64,000 nucleotides of DNA from Sporolactobacillus laevolacticus DSM 442 (GCF_000497245.1 NZ_AWTC01000012.1:32421-96420); one strand, 5' to 3'. Positions 43,016 to 53,376 are shown, numbered from the stretch's first letter. The notes: generated by a model from the letters alone, not told the origin. Made by a program: numbers and translations.

Positions 43016-43070
43016 AAGATAAAAAAGGAGTCTCCTTAGTCATTTTTTTACTAAGAGACTCCTTTTTAAT
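43016..43070. terminator. Long bidirectional terminator
   Basis: AAAAAGGAGTCTC...TTAGT (43022-43040) pairs with ACTAAG...AGACTCCTTTTT (43050-43067). It separates the convergent fabF-like and tautomerase genes. Confidence 0.85.
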
Positions 43071-43110
43071 GACCAAAAGTTAAAATTCACTTTGAAATCA
43101 ACCGCTGTTT

Positions 43111-43491
43111 CTAGACATACTGTGCCATTCCATTTCCGAAGGACCAGTTTTCCTTCCCAACTCCCACGATCCCGATTAAAAGATTTTCTTTTCCGATTCC
43201 TACTTCTTGATACAAGTTCTCCGTAATCGAGAGAAAGAGACTCTGCTTCTGTTCCATTGTTCTTGTGTTATTCGCGAAGATTTGTATGATTATTAAGTCA
43301 TCCGTCTTTTTCAGACCCAGGTAATTTTCATCATAAATGAAATTGTCCTTGCTATGTTCGTGAATCACAATAAATTTGTCTCTTTCCGGAACATCAAATG
43401 TTTCCCTCAATGACCGATAAATGGTTTCAGCTACTTTTCCTTTATAGTCCTTATTTTTTCCTTCGATCATAGACACTCTTACGAAAGGCAA
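43111..43491 (-). CDS. Tautomerase-superfamily protein
   Basis: Protein of 126 aa. I chose the TTG at 43491 rather than the GTG at 43500, because it is eight bases after AGGAG and gives M-PFVRVSM. Removal of Met then exposes the catalytic N-terminal proline that this superfamily needs. Later text IIIQIFANNTRTMEQKQSLF and LLIGIVGVGKENWSFGNG fits the Tautomerase_2 group. Located 17 bases after the Gfo/Idh oxidoreductase and likely co-transcribed. Confidence 0.85.
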   Translation of the reverse strand: MPFVRVSMIEGKNKDYKGKVAETIYRSLRETFDVPERDKFIVIHEHSKDNFIYDENYLGLKKTDDLIIIQIFANNTRTMEQKQSLFLSITENLYQEVGIGKENLLIGIVGVGKENWSFGNGMAQYV

Positions 43492-43508
43492 ACGACTCAC
43501 TCCTATTA

Positions 43509-44618
43509 CTATAATTTAATCTTTCTACCCGTATCTGCTGATTCTTGCACTTTATCTAACAAATAGTGCAGTTTAACCGCATCATTAAAGTTTGGAATTT
43601 CTCGTTTATGCTCAAGAATATCTTGAGCAAACACTGTATAGGCATTCTCAATATACTCTTTAGGACCTTTTCCATTCTCCCGAGAAACCTTGACTTCTTC
43701 AATGTGAGCTTTCTCTACTACACTATCTAAGCCCGAGTAGTCCTGGTGCGAGATCTTTTCTAGTTTTAAACCACCAAATTGAACATGACCTACTGAATTT
43801 GGCTGCGTTAATCGAAAAACACCCTTTTCCCCTTTAATCTCCAGCTTAAACTTTGGGTATACGCCTGCCTGAATGTGAGCTGAGACAGATATACCGTTTT
43901 TTAACGTTCCATGAATCATGATTTGATCGGCCGTATCCTTCATCACGCTCTTACCCGTTTCTCGTATCAATGCTTCTTTATAATTTGTGTTTGTGATTGC
44001 TGAAATTTCCTTAAAGTCACCTAAGAGGTAACAAAGAACATCCAGCGCGTGCCCACCATTTATGGTGAGTAGACTGGCTCCGTTTTCTCTTTTTAGTAGA
44101 TAGGCACTTCTTTGATCTGTTATCCTACCTTTAGCATGAGTAGCTATCTCCATGGTACATGAGCGTACTTCTCCAATTTCCTTACTTTCCAATGCCTTCT
44201 TTAGATAGTTGATTTCAGGAGATTGTCTTGCTTGAAGTCCAACAGCATGGTGTATCTTTTTCTGGTTTGCTCGTTTTTCCAACTCTTCAGCTTCTTGCGT
44301 ATTTTTTCCTAATGGCCATTCACAGTAGATTAGCTTCCCTTCGGAGATAGCCTCCTTAACAATCTCGTAATGAAAAGGTACTTTAACACTGACAACCACT
44401 AAATCAACATCCTCTGATCTGGTTAATTTTTTGTGATCGTCAAAGGGTAACGCCTTATATAATGCTGCACTTTTCTTTGCGCTCTCCATATGAGACGTTC
44501 CAATCGCTTTAAGCGTGTAGTTGGGATGTTCATTTAATACCGGTAAATGCGTTTGACTTGCCCATTGATTATTAAGAGACCCGCCCACAACGCCAACATT
44601 AATCTGTTGATGCGCCAT
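43509..44618 (-). CDS. Gfo/Idh/MocA-family oxidoreductase
   Basis: Protein of 369 aa. N-terminal Rossmann fold (NVGVVGGSLNNQW, VDLVVVSVKVPFHYEIVKEA) with the CEWPLGKN motif, the family's EKP-like lysine region. A C-terminal alpha/beta substrate domain follows (NGGHALDVLCYLLG). It resembles the Gal80-like subgroup, often with secondary-metabolite or sugar substrates. Divergent LysR gene is the probable regulator. Confidence 0.9.
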   Translation of the reverse strand: MAHQQINVGVVGGSLNNQWASQTHLPVLNEHPNYTLKAIGTSHMESAKKSAALYKALPFDDHKKLTRSEDVDLVVVSVKVPFHYEIVKEAISEGKLIYCEWPLGKNTQEAEELEKRANQKKIHHAVGLQARQSPEINYLKKALESKEIGEVRSCTMEIATHAKGRITDQRSAYLLKRENGASLLTINGGHALDVLCYLLGDFKEISAITNTNYKEALIRETGKSVMKDTADQIMIHGTLKNGISVSAHIQAGVYPKFKLEIKGEKGVFRLTQPNSVGHVQFGGLKLEKISHQDYSGLDSVVEKAHIEEVKVSRENGKGPKEYIENAYTVFAQDILEHKREIPNFNDAVKLHYLLDKVQESADTGRKIKL

Positions 44619-44731
44619 CCAATCATCTCCTCATTGCTGTTGCTGTCATTTTAACGCCTATATGTTATCATTAAAAACGTTAATATTTGATATTGCCATC
44701 ATTATTTTTGATAAAGGAGAGTCAATGAACG

Positions 44732-45592
44732 ATGGATATTGAGGATATGAAAGCATTTGTATCCGTCTCTGAATTACAAAATATGTCTGCGGCAGCACAT
44801 AAACTGAATCATCTGCAATCAAATATATCTGCAAAAATTAAGAAGATCGAAGCCCATTATCATACTGAATTATTTTTACGAAATTCAAAAGGCGTCACGT
44901 TAACGAAGAAAGGTAAGGAGTTATATGACCAATACAAGAAAATGATCCTGCTGTGGGAACAAACCGAAGGCAAGATGAACAATAGTGACTGCAATCTGAG
45001 GCTCGGGACAATGGTGTCTTTTGGGGGAAAACAGATTTCTGCAACGCTAAATGTTCTCTATAAACGATATCCCGATTTAAATGTCACGTTAAAGACAGGT
45101 TCAACCGAGAAAATTGACCAACTTCTCATTAATGGACAGATTGATGTGGGGCTCAGCATCGGTTCACTTCAAAACAAACAAATCCATTACGAAAAGACAG
45201 GCACTGAAGAAATGGTGATCATCGGTGCAGGAATAAATGAACGCACCGTTTTTACCGACTATATAACGAAGAAAAACGTTCTTATTCTTTCTAAGAAATG
45301 TCTCTATTTTTCCATTTTACGCAACATCTATAAGACTTTAGGCATTCCATCCGGAGACTATGTTGAAATTGGCGACCTTGAAACGTTAATTCAGTTTGCA
45401 TCCATGGGTATGGGCATTACGCTAGCCCCCAAACGCATTGCAGCCTTTTATAAAATTGACGCCTATTTAGAAGTACCGAAGCCCTTTAAATGCATGGATT
45501 CCTACCTAATCACACGAAGCAATCATAAATTAACACCCATTGAGAAACAGTTCATAGAGCTGATTAATAACTATAACTTTGAGCTTAGATGA
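44732..45592 (+). CDS. LysR-family transcriptional regulator
   Basis: Protein of 286 aa. Helix-turn-helix MSAAAHKLNHLQSNISAKIK is followed by HTELFLRNSKGVTLTKKG. The effector domain includes LRLGTMVSFGGK and GQIDVGLSIGS. AAAGGAGAG precedes the ATG. It is divergent from the oxidoreductase/tautomerase pair across 113 bases. Confidence 0.9.
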   Translation: MDIEDMKAFVSVSELQNMSAAAHKLNHLQSNISAKIKKIEAHYHTELFLRNSKGVTLTKKGKELYDQYKKMILLWEQTEGKMNNSDCNLRLGTMVSFGGKQISATLNVLYKRYPDLNVTLKTGSTEKIDQLLINGQIDVGLSIGSLQNKQIHYEKTGTEEMVIIGAGINERTVFTDYITKKNVLILSKKCLYFSILRNIYKTLGIPSGDYVEIGDLETLIQFASMGMGITLAPKRIAAFYKIDAYLEVPKPFKCMDSYLITRSNHKLTPIEKQFIELINNYNFELR

Positions 45593-45737
45593 ACTGATTA
45601 CAGGTTTACTTTTTCATACCTTTCTAGCTTTTTGATTAATTACATCAAGCGCCTGGTATAAGCTTCCGTCTCTGAAGAATACGTTTAAGATGTTCCAACA
45701 GCATCTCTTGTCAGCAAATCTGAGTTTAAAAACGTAT

Positions 45738-45925
45738 TTATTCAGGCTTGCTGTTTTCTTTCAGAAACTGGAGAATGTCGTTCTGGATTTCTTTTGTGAT
45801 GGTATGCTCTACTCCGGGATAGAGCACAAATCGAGCGTCACATCCGGCATCCTTATAAAGGCTTTATGCCATTGACCACCGTGCTACCGGTGTCTTCCCG
45901 AACAAGCACATACAAATAGCATCAC
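45738..45925 (-). pseudogene. C-terminal remnant of an alpha/beta hydrolase
   Basis: The minus strand reads KDAGCDARFVLYPGVEHTIT and then KEIQNDILQFLKENSKPE, stop. This matches the His-containing end of dienelactone-hydrolase/esterase proteins. Upstream coding continues (LFGKTPVAR) only with frame changes. No start and no nucleophile region remain. The remaining gap bases hold nothing else. Confidence 0.7.
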
Positions 45926-45967
45926 CGATAACCGTGATCGCGTTCATGCCACTTGCCGTAGAAATCT

Positions 45968-46816
45968 TCATGGCGCAAATGACTGACTCTTCAGCTCATA
46001 CGTCAATTGTTCCGACACATGCGGCTGATCTTGCTGCACGTAGACATCCACGCGCGATGCATTTTTTGGCACTTCAAACTCGGTTACATGAATAAAATCC
46101 AGTCCGACAATATCCCGAAAGATGTCGGGCTGCTGCCAGTCCACATGATAAGATATATTTGTTTCATTGCTGTCATCCATGATATCCATATTTGTATCAT
46201 TTGAAAAAGCGGAAGGGCCATAAGATCTGCTGCCAATAGTCAATTGATGAATGTCGAACTCCGGTACACTTGCCCAGATCTGCTTTGCATTGCTCGCCAG
46301 CGGGTGATAATCTTGCCTGTACTGTATCTTAATTGATGATGGCCTCATGTTAGCCGGACTATAGTCAACCCTTTCATCGCCTACAAGTACAAATGTGCGT
46401 TGACCTTTGTAAAGGAGATTCAAGTGGATTCGTACGAATTGTGTACGCTGCGGAAACTTTGAACGAGAGACTTGAGAGAGTGCGCCTTCGTATTCCTTTT
46501 TTGTCAATTTTTCCTCATGATCTTTGGCGACCTTCAGATAGATCGTCGCGCGATCAACGATTTTACCCTTCAACTGGCTCAACCGCTTCAGCTCTATATC
46601 TGATCGATTTGCAAGAGAAAAATCTGACAAGCCAAGTTCTTTCGATACACCCTGAATACGCTTTTTCAAATGCAAAGCTTGATCTTGTGTTTGCAGCGTA
46701 CGAGGATTGATAATCAAGGCTGATTGATACAGTTGATCGAAAAATGTATACCCTACATAAACAAGCAGCAGACCAATGACAACGGCATACGCAATCAATA
46801 TTTTTCTATTAATCAG
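45968..46816 (-). CDS. Membrane-anchored protein of unknown function
   Basis: About 275-282 aa. One N-terminal helix (KILIAYAVVIGLLLVYVGYTFF), then a large, probably outside domain rich in beta strands and charged residues (WASVPEFDIHQL; VTEFEVPKNASRVDVYVQQ). No family recognised. There is no ATG: GAGGGGA precedes possible CTG (46816) or ATT (46813) starts; the first standard start is TTG 46798. It is divergent from another membrane protein gene. Confidence 0.7.
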   Translation of the reverse strand: MINRKILIAYAVVIGLLLVYVGYTFFDQLYQSALIINPRTLQTQDQALHLKKRIQGVSKELGLSDFSLANRSDIELKRLSQLKGKIVDRATIYLKVAKDHEEKLTKKEYEGALSQVSRSKFPQRTQFVRIHLNLLYKGQRTFVLVGDERVDYSPANMRPSSIKIQYRQDYHPLASNAKQIWASVPEFDIHQLTIGSRSYGPSAFSNDTNMDIMDDSNETNISYHVDWQQPDIFRDIVGLDFIHVTEFEVPKNASRVDVYVQQDQPHVSEQLTYELKSQSFAP

Positions 46817-46868
46817 ACAATTCCCCTCTCATTCAGCTGATATATAGTATAATGATACCAAGGAACGA

Positions 46869-47519
46869 ATTAAAAATCGAACACGATTGGGGCTATTCTT
46901 TGTGGGTTTTCACCTCATGTTAATCGGTTTTGTCTTCATTTTCTTCCACCTAAATATAAATTCGTTTGATATCCTTCCTGATATGGTCGGGTATATTCTT
47001 GTATTTTACGGGACACGCACCTTATTATCTCATGTTCACAATGATCAATTTGTGTATGTAAAATTTTCAAGCTTGCTGCTGATTTTGCTATCGGGATTAG
47101 ATTTCTTTATCCAACATTCCGTTCTTTTAAACGGTGTCATCAACAGCACACAGTTTAGCGGCAGGATGTTTTCACTTCTATTTGCTGCCGTAAATATGTC
47201 ACTTCTTGCTTACTGCGTGTATCATTTGTGCAGGGGCATTGAACAAGAGGCTCGGCGTATTGAAAATATCCAAATAGCTTCATCAGCTAATCGGACGTGT
47301 ATGTTCTTTTTGTCCTATCTGATCGTCACATTTATCTTCACAGCAGCAGGTATCCTTTTCACAATAAATTCCTCTGAAGTTGCTCAGCTTAACGGAAACG
47401 AAGGAACTTTACTCTTTCTTCTGCTCTTTCTTTATATGATCGGTGTCATTGCCCAATTGTTCATCTTGCTATATAAATCAGAAAAAGCTTTCACAACTGT
47501 ACGAACAGATAAATCGTGA
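46869..47519 (+). CDS. Multi-spanning membrane protein of unknown function
   Basis: About 210-216 aa, five or six hydrophobic helices (LGLFFVGFHLMLIGFVFIFFH first; LFLLLFLYMIGVIAQLFILL last). No family recognised with certainty. The first conventional start is TTG 46887, which has no ribosome site. An in-frame ATT at 46869 lies just after AAGGA and gives I-KNRTRLGLFF, a natural-looking N-terminus. It shares a divergent promoter region with the anchored protein gene, so the two may work together. Confidence 0.7.
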   Translation: MKNRTRLGLFFVGFHLMLIGFVFIFFHLNINSFDILPDMVGYILVFYGTRTLLSHVHNDQFVYVKFSSLLLILLSGLDFFIQHSVLLNGVINSTQFSGRMFSLLFAAVNMSLLAYCVYHLCRGIEQEARRIENIQIASSANRTCMFFLSYLIVTFIFTAAGILFTINSSEVAQLNGNEGTLLFLLLFLYMIGVIAQLFILLYKSEKAFTTVRTDKS

Positions 47520-47605
47520 ATTTTACTGTTATCAGCATACGGTAGCCACACCCCGCCTAGTTCCTCTGCATGCTATTCAAGAAGTCCCAAGGAAGGAGTA
47601 ATTTT

Positions 47606-48574
47606 ATGAATTTTAGAAAGAAAGGCTCATTAATTACTCTATTATTTATCAGTCTATTCTTCATAACTGGTTGTTCAATCAATCATCCGATTGAAAGAAA
47701 GTCACCGAATCACTCCAGAAAAGATGGACAAATAATTTCCGTACATCAGATCCATTTACAAAAATTAGACGATCGTCTAAAGGCATATCGAATGATGTAT
47801 TGGAGTAGCGGAGTGAAAACTGAGGCCTATTTATCGGTCCCCAAAGGGGGAGGAACCTATTCACTAGAGGTCAATTTGCATGGTGGATGGATTGGACCAG
47901 TCAAACAAACACATGTTTCATCAGTGGGAGGTGTTATCTTTGATAAGCACTTAATCGAAGGTTCAATGCCGAACATCATCACTGTGGTGCCAATGTATCG
48001 GGGCTATGGGGAGAGTGGAGGGACAGTTAATGGCCTAGAGGGGAACACAAAAGATACGCAAAATGCGATCACGGCAGCGAAAAAATACTTAGAAAAGAAC
48101 GGAATTACCATTTACCAAGGAGAGACCATATTGATAGGGACCTCTACAGGCGGTGGCGTTGCATTAAAAGTGGCGTCTCAACAAAAGGGTATTGCCTCTG
48201 TTATTGCCATTAGTCCTTATCTTGGTGCTGATTTATTAGGGGCATGGTACAAAGAACATCTGGATAACTCCACCTATAAAAATTATTTTACTTACATGGA
48301 GAAAGCATTTGGCCCTTATAATCCTTCAAAATCGCCATATATAAAGGAATCAATTGACTATAAAAAGATAAACGTTCCTGTACTTTTAATTCAAGGAAAG
48401 AAGGATGAAATTATTCCTTGGCAAACGGTCCAGAGATTCAGTGACAAAATGAAAGCTGACGGGAAAAACGTGACGCTTAAATTAGTTCCGGATGGAAATC
48501 ATGCATTGACAAATAAGCAAACTGAATTGATGGATACGATTCAAACGTGGTTTAAAAACCATCCAATACCTTAA
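47606..48574 (+). CDS. Secreted lipoprotein alpha/beta hydrolase (serine peptidase-like)
   Basis: Protein of 322 aa starting MNFRKKGSLITLL after AAGGAGT. It has a lipoprotein signal with lipobox FITGC (cysteine near residue 23), so it is anchored outside the membrane. The hydrolase fold has nucleophile serine in LIGTSTGGGVAL, catalytic aspartate in QGKKDEIIPW, and histidine in DGNHALTNK. The pattern fits prolyl-oligopeptidase/S9-like or esterase enzymes. Terminator follows. Confidence 0.88.
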   Translation: MNFRKKGSLITLLFISLFFITGCSINHPIERKSPNHSRKDGQIISVHQIHLQKLDDRLKAYRMMYWSSGVKTEAYLSVPKGGGTYSLEVNLHGGWIGPVKQTHVSSVGGVIFDKHLIEGSMPNIITVVPMYRGYGESGGTVNGLEGNTKDTQNAITAAKKYLEKNGITIYQGETILIGTSTGGGVALKVASQQKGIASVIAISPYLGADLLGAWYKEHLDNSTYKNYFTYMEKAFGPYNPSKSPYIKESIDYKKINVPVLLIQGKKDEIIPWQTVQRFSDKMKADGKNVTLKLVPDGNHALTNKQTELMDTIQTWFKNHPIP

Positions 48575-48646
48575 AATGTGTAAATACCATGATTGTTATA
48601 ATCTACATTACTGATTTAACTAGTACCAGACTATAGAAAAGACAGA

Positions 48647-48680
48647 AAACGAGAGGGATGAAAAAATCCCTCTCGTTTAT
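48647..48680. terminator. Terminator between the lipoprotein hydrolase and kup
   Basis: AAACGAGAGGGAT (48647-48659) pairs with ATCCCTCTCGTTT (48666-48678); works in the plus direction, possibly both. Confidence 0.75.
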
Positions 48681-48742
48681 TCGGCTGACCTTTTCACGCG
48701 TGCAACCGTTCTATTATTTTTGGTTATTGATTGGTATGGCTT

Positions 48743-50776
48743 TTATTTGTCTGTGTCCTTAACTGCATGGCGTACTTCTTTTTGATTTAAGCGTAGAACT
48801 TCTGGATCGTAAAGTATTAATGGGACGGGTTCTTCAACCACTTCACTGAATTTCAAACCGTACCAAATCGCAGGAGATGTAGTGATGTTTTGTAGGAAAA
48901 TACGTCCGCCGATCAGTAAACGATTAAAGCGATTCATTTTTGGATCTGCCGCTAAATCCATCAACTGCTCCATTGTGATGACAAATTTAAAATCACCGAC
49001 GCGTCTATTTTTAAGCGTTGTATATTTAGGATATTGTGTATCAATGATCTTTTGATCAATAAGATCATTCACGATCTGTCGGACATAGACATTAACATGT
49101 TGTGAATTTTTAAAACCCAGATAGAGCTGTACATTGATGATATTACGAGTACCCAGCATATCTACAGTATATTGGCTCTCATATGGCGCATCTGTTTCAT
49201 TAACCGTCACAAACCAATACAGTTTCGCCCGTTTCGGTCGCTTGTCCAGAATTGAATACAGGACTTTCCGTTTAATGCTGTAATGGGGTCCGACTTTGGT
49301 CATATAAACTAGGTTCGTTGCATAAAGGAGCTCTGAACTATCGTTGCTCAGTTGAATTAACTGTTTCCTATAGTCCATCAAAGAAACATATTCACTCGTC
49401 CGCTCATAGTTCTCACGCAGCTTATTGCCAAAGTACCAAACAACCATAACAAAAAGGATTAATAGCGTAATTAAAAGCGTTAAATAGCCCCCATGAGCAA
49501 ACTTGACGAGGCTCGCCGTCAGGAATAGGACTTCGATGACGCCAAAAAACAGAACCATCCCAAAAGCAGCAAATTGATTAATCTTATCCTTGATAAATTC
49601 AAACAACAGCAGAGTCGTCATCAGCATCGTTATAGTGATGGCTAAACCATAAGCAGCTTCCATGTGATGTGAGGTTTGAAACAACCAGACAATGCCCAGG
49701 GTAATAATGCACAAAAACCAATTTACGGTAGGAATATAAATTTGACTCCGAATATTACTTGGGCGTTTAATCACCATTCGAGGCAGAAACTTTAGGCCAA
49801 TTGCTTCATTCACCAATGTATAACTGCCAGTGATCAACGCTTGGGATGCGATGATCGCTGCTAAAGTAGCAATGACAATGGCAAATAATCTTATTTGTTC
49901 CGGCAACATCTCATAAAAAGGATTGACATCAAGAAGATTACGATAAGCAGCATTCTGGTAATGACCGATAACCCACGCGCCCTGGCCCAAATAACTGAGC
50001 ATCAGCATAAGATACACAAATGGCCAGCTTCCATAAATATTTTTCCTTCCAACATGACCCATGTCCGAGTAAAGTGCTTCTGCTCCGGTAGTTGCTAGAA
50101 ATACGCTTCCAAGAATAAAAATTCCTGCTTTATTTACTGGACTGAATAAAAACTGAATGGCATAGTATGGAGAAAGTGCCTTTAGAATTTCCAAATGTGG
50201 CACCATATTCATAAAACCTGTGACACCGATAAAAATGAACCATAGAAACATTATAGGTCCAAATGAACGTCCAATAATAGCTGTTCCAAAATGCTGAATC
50301 AAGAAAACGCCTAATAAGATCGCCGTCACAACGAGAACGACGACGAATTGATTGTTGCTGAATTCAAGCGGGCCAATATGCTGCCCTTTTAAGCCTTCAA
50401 TCGCTGAGGTTACAGACACAGCAGGCGTTAACGTTCCGTCCGCTAAGAGCGCAGCACCGCCTATGAGTGCAGGAAAGATCAGCCAGCGAGCACGATTGCG
50501 AATTAATGCATATAAAGCAAAAATGCCTCCTTCATGATTATTATCTGCGCGCATCGCTATGAAGACATATTTTACTGTTGTAATGATCATTAATGTCCAA
50601 AAGATTAAAGATGCAGAGCCTATAATATATTCAGGAATGGCATCCTGCATTTTTCCGGCATCAGAAATAATCGCATTCATGACGTATAATGGCGAAGTAC
50701 CAATGTCGCCATAGACAATCCCCAAAGTAACCAACATGCCACCAAGCGACAAGCGTTGGTTTGTTATATTATCCAT
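48743..50776 (-). CDS. kup: Kup-family potassium uptake protein
   Basis: Protein of 677 aa, typical Kup length. About twelve helices; the Kup signature opens the protein ([18 protein letters not shown]), then [38 protein letters not shown], and [15 protein letters not shown] cytoplasmic C-terminal domain of ~220 residues follows. It carries K+ with protons into the cell. The upstream c-di-AMP riboswitch and terminator should switch it off when c-di-AMP is high, the usual sign of sufficient potassium. Confidence 0.95.
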   Translation of the reverse strand: MDNITNQRLSLGGMLVTLGIVYGDIGTSPLYVMNAIISDAGKMQDAIPEYIIGSASLIFWTLMIITTVKYVFIAMRADNNHEGGIFALYALIRNRARWLIFPALIGGAALLADGTLTPAVSVTSAIEGLKGQHIGPLEFSNNQFVVVLVVTAILLGVFLIQHFGTAIIGRSFGPIMFLWFIFIGVTGFMNMVPHLEILKALSPYYAIQFLFSPVNKAGIFILGSVFLATTGAEALYSDMGHVGRKNIYGSWPFVYLMLMLSYLGQGAWVIGHYQNAAYRNLLDVNPFYEMLPEQIRLFAIVIATLAAIIASQALITGSYTLVNEAIGLKFLPRMVIKRPSNIRSQIYIPTVNWFLCIITLGIVWLFQTSHHMEAAYGLAITITMLMTTLLLFEFIKDKINQFAAFGMVLFFGVIEVLFLTASLVKFAHGGYLTLLITLLILFVMVVWYFGNKLRENYERTSEYVSLMDYRKQLIQLSNDSSELLYATNLVYMTKVGPHYSIKRKVLYSILDKRPKRAKLYWFVTVNETDAPYESQYTVDMLGTRNIINVQLYLGFKNSQHVNVYVRQIVNDLIDQKIIDTQYPKYTTLKNRRVGDFKFVITMEQLMDLAADPKMNRFNRLLIGGRIFLQNITTSPAIWYGLKFSEVVEEPVPLILYDPEVLRLNQKEVRHAVKDTDK

Positions 50777-50974
50777 AATCTTTACTGAACTCCTCTTTGA
50801 AAATTTTTAGTCAATCACTATCGTTAAAGCAACTGTTGATGACTGACTTATTCAAAATATAATGAGCGCGTATTGAATCTTCTTATATTTTTTGGATATG
50901 GCTTAAAATTACTATTATTACTTAGTTAATATCCGCCATTAAGGCCAATACCTATTCAATTAAAAATCGGTACA

Positions 50975-51007
50975 GCAAAAAGACCACAGAGGATCAACCC
51001 TGTGGTC
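50975..51007 (-). terminator. Expression-platform terminator of the c-di-AMP riboswitch
   Basis: GACCACAG pairs with CTGTGGTC; on the minus strand the stem ends in TTTTTGC. It sits directly downstream of the riboswitch and ~200 bases before kup. Confidence 0.85.
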
Positions 51008-51029
51008 GAATTATTTTCCGATCATCAGT

Positions 51030-51180
51030 TCACGTCCTCTCTCCTAACGCTTACGAGGTTAGCTGTCGGATTCGGACCATGAGAGTAGCCCGTCCCTACG
51101 TTAAAGGATTCACCCCAAGTGATACTGGTCATCACAGTGTTGGTTCCCCCGCTCCTTACGGATTCAGCGAACAAAGAATG
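51030..51180 (-). promoter_or_regulatory. ydaO/yuaA-class c-di-AMP riboswitch
   Basis: On the minus strand the conserved blocks appear in order: CGCTGAATCCG, GGGGGAACC, CTTGGGGTGAATCC, GGGACGGGCTACTC, GGTCCGAATCCGACAGCTAA and CCTCGTAAGCG. These are hallmarks of the ydaO class, which senses c-di-AMP and commonly controls K+ transport. It controls kup through the adjoining terminator. Confidence 0.93.
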
Positions 51181-51478
51181 ATTCAATTTTTGAGGCAATT
51201 ATACGCTTGGATTTTTATTCTGTAAAGGGAAAATATGAACTCTATATGTCACTTTTTTATTTGCTTCATTTTACAATTTCTGATAAAAGAAATCGATTTG
51301 GCGCTAAACTACTTCGTATCATAAAAACATTTTCCGTTATAGAGACAAAAATCCTCTTGAATCTTCCGAGGGGTTCTCAGCACTGAAGTTGATTTGTAAT
51401 AAAGTTTGATCAAAAGCATGCTACGAAGGGTGATTTTATTATAGAAGTAAAATTCATTGAATCCTTCATATCCTTTTT

Positions 51479-51850
51479 TTATTTCCGCCAAAAAGTCGAA
51501 CAGTCTGCCTTGTCCATAATATTAAACGCGATCATTTTCTCAAGTAATGAGTAATCAACCGGACGCTCCCACTTGATACGTACCAAAAGCTTGGTGTGAT
51601 CATAGCCAGCCTGCACAATCTCATCGGAAAAATGATCAATTCCCGCCTTTTCAGGGCCAACAGCCAAATGATGTTTGGCTACGCTAAAGCCAATAATAAA
51701 TGTACCGTGATCGGTAAACATAGGCTGATTCCAAGCGATTTTTGGCTTTAAATTTGGAAATTTCTTAGTGATCCAAGCCAATACTTCTTCCGTTCGAGCT
51801 CGATGTTCCGGGTTATCAATATGTGCTAAATAGTCTGCAAAGACTTCCAT
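51479..51850 (-). CDS. DUF1801/YdhG-like small protein
   Basis: Protein of 123 aa starting [12 protein letters not shown], seven bases after AGGAGA. Typical text: [54 protein letters not shown], and [20 protein letters not shown]. The family is annotated as putative iron-chaperone (B. subtilis YdhG-like), with function poorly defined. A truncated near-copy lies at 53459 on the other side of queG. The gap 51181-51478 has no convincing gene. Confidence 0.88.
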   Translation of the reverse strand: MEVFADYLAHIDNPEHRARTEEVLAWITKKFPNLKPKIAWNQPMFTDHGTFIIGFSVAKHHLAVGPEKAGIDHFSDEIVQAGYDHTKLLVRIKWERPVDYSLLEKMIAFNIMDKADCSTFWRK

Positions 51851-52209
51851 GTCATTCTCTCCTAAAAAAATTATTGTTGAACGATGTATCTTTTCATGCC
51901 AATATGGCCAATACTTCATGACATCATTTCATCCACTTACCTATTTTAGATAATCATAGCCAAAGGAGTGAAACGGTACAACTTTTTCAGCGTACTCTAA
52001 AAAAACTATATATGAACGGAAAGCAATGAATTAAAAACAGCAATTTTTACATATCAGCACTTATTTGCGAGCATCCGCTAATCACGCTATCATGAGATCA
52101 GTAGCTTTGAAATTAAGAATGCAGTTTTCAGAGCCGGATCAATGGAATATCAAACATGGCACTGTCTCCCGAAATTTTTATCGACAGGCGATGAAAGGAT
52201 ACAAAAGTA

Positions 52210-53376
52210 ATGACGGATTTTCAAAAGCTGAAAGAACAGCTGATCACATATAGTAAAGAAATAGGCGTGGACAAGATTGGCTTCACGACGGCTGATCCGT
52301 TCACCGAGTTAAAGGGACGACTCTACCAGCAGCAGGCGCTTGGGTTTCAGTCCGGATTCGAGGAGAAGGATATCGAAAAAAGAACCGAGCCGTCTCTGCT
52401 CATGGATGGTGTGCAGTCGATTGTTTCAATCGCCATGGCGTATCCGAAGAGAATGCCCGAACGACTGGCAAACACGAAAGGTCATCGTCGCGGTGCTTTT
52501 GCCCGGGTCTCCTGGGGGCAGGACTATCATATGATTCTTCGCAAGGCCATGCAAAAGCTTGGCGAATTTCTGGTTGACACAATTCCCGGAGCCCAATACA
52601 AAAGTATGGTCGATACCGGAGAATTGTCTGATCGGGCGGTGGCTGAACGTGCCGGAATCGGCTGGTCTGGAAAAAGCACCAACCTCATTACGAAAGAATT
52701 CGGGTCGTATGTTTATCTTGGCGAGATGCTGACCAATATCCCGTTCCCGCCGGACAAGCCGGCAACCGACCTTTGCGGTGACTGTACGATTTGCATCGAC
52801 CACTGTCCAACCGGGGCCCTGGTTCAGGGCGGACAGCTTAACAGCAAAAAATGCATCGCCTATCTTACGCAGACCAAGCAGGAACTTCCGGAAGAATACA
52901 AAAAAGCGATCGGCAACCGGCTCTATGGCTGTGACACCTGTCAGCAGGTCTGTCCGTACAACCGTGATGTAGACAGTCATTTCCATGAAGAGATGGAGCC
53001 AGAACCGGAACTGGCCCGTCCCCTTTTGCAGCCGCTGTTATCGCTGTCCAATCGTGAATTCAAAGAGACCTTCGGCCCGCTGTCCGGCTCCTGGCGGGGA
53101 AAAAAGCCGATCCAACGCAATGCGATTGTGGCACTCGGCAATTACAAAGAAGTCTCCGCCGCACCGGAACTCCTTCGCCTGCTGAACGAAGATCCACGTC
53201 CGGTGATTCGCCGCACCGTCACCTGGACGCTTCAGCAAATGTGGGATCGCTTCGAACCCGACACGCGCGCGCAGATGATTCAATCATTAGAAAATCTGCT
53301 TACAAAAGAAACAGATGAAAAAGTTCACCGGTGGATCAAAGAACGGCTGGACACGGATAAAAGCACGGAAAAATGA
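52210..53376 (+). CDS. queG: Epoxyqueuosine reductase
   Basis: Protein of 388 aa, the long form with C-terminal HEAT repeats (about 300-370; NAIVALGNYKEVSAAPELLRLL). It reduces epoxyqueuosine to queuosine in tRNA, with cobalamin and two [4Fe-4S] clusters. The cluster ligands are visible as CGDCTICIDHCPTGAL and CDTCQQVCPYN. The conserved catalytic aspartate region (VDTGELSDRAVAERAGIGW) is intact. Base composition is more GC-rich than its neighbours. It stands alone between the DUF1801 gene and its partial copy. Confidence 0.95.
   Translation: MTDFQKLKEQLITYSKEIGVDKIGFTTADPFTELKGRLYQQQALGFQSGFEEKDIEKRTEPSLLMDGVQSIVSIAMAYPKRMPERLANTKGHRRGAFARVSWGQDYHMILRKAMQKLGEFLVDTIPGAQYKSMVDTGELSDRAVAERAGIGWSGKSTNLITKEFGSYVYLGEMLTNIPFPPDKPATDLCGDCTICIDHCPTGALVQGGQLNSKKCIAYLTQTKQELPEEYKKAIGNRLYGCDTCQQVCPYNRDVDSHFHEEMEPEPELARPLLQPLLSLSNREFKETFGPLSGSWRGKKPIQRNAIVALGNYKEVSAAPELLRLLNEDPRPVIRRTVTWTLQQMWDRFEPDTRAQMIQSLENLLTKETDEKVHRWIKERLDTDKSTEK

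Noticed and set aside
51309..51491. 60-codon minus-strand frame downstream of the DUF1801 gene
   Set aside because: It begins inside the end of that gene with no ribosome site; composition looks random.
52065..52253. 62-codon frame overlapping the start of queG
   Set aside because: It overlaps queG out of frame, has no ribosome site, and shows no known family.
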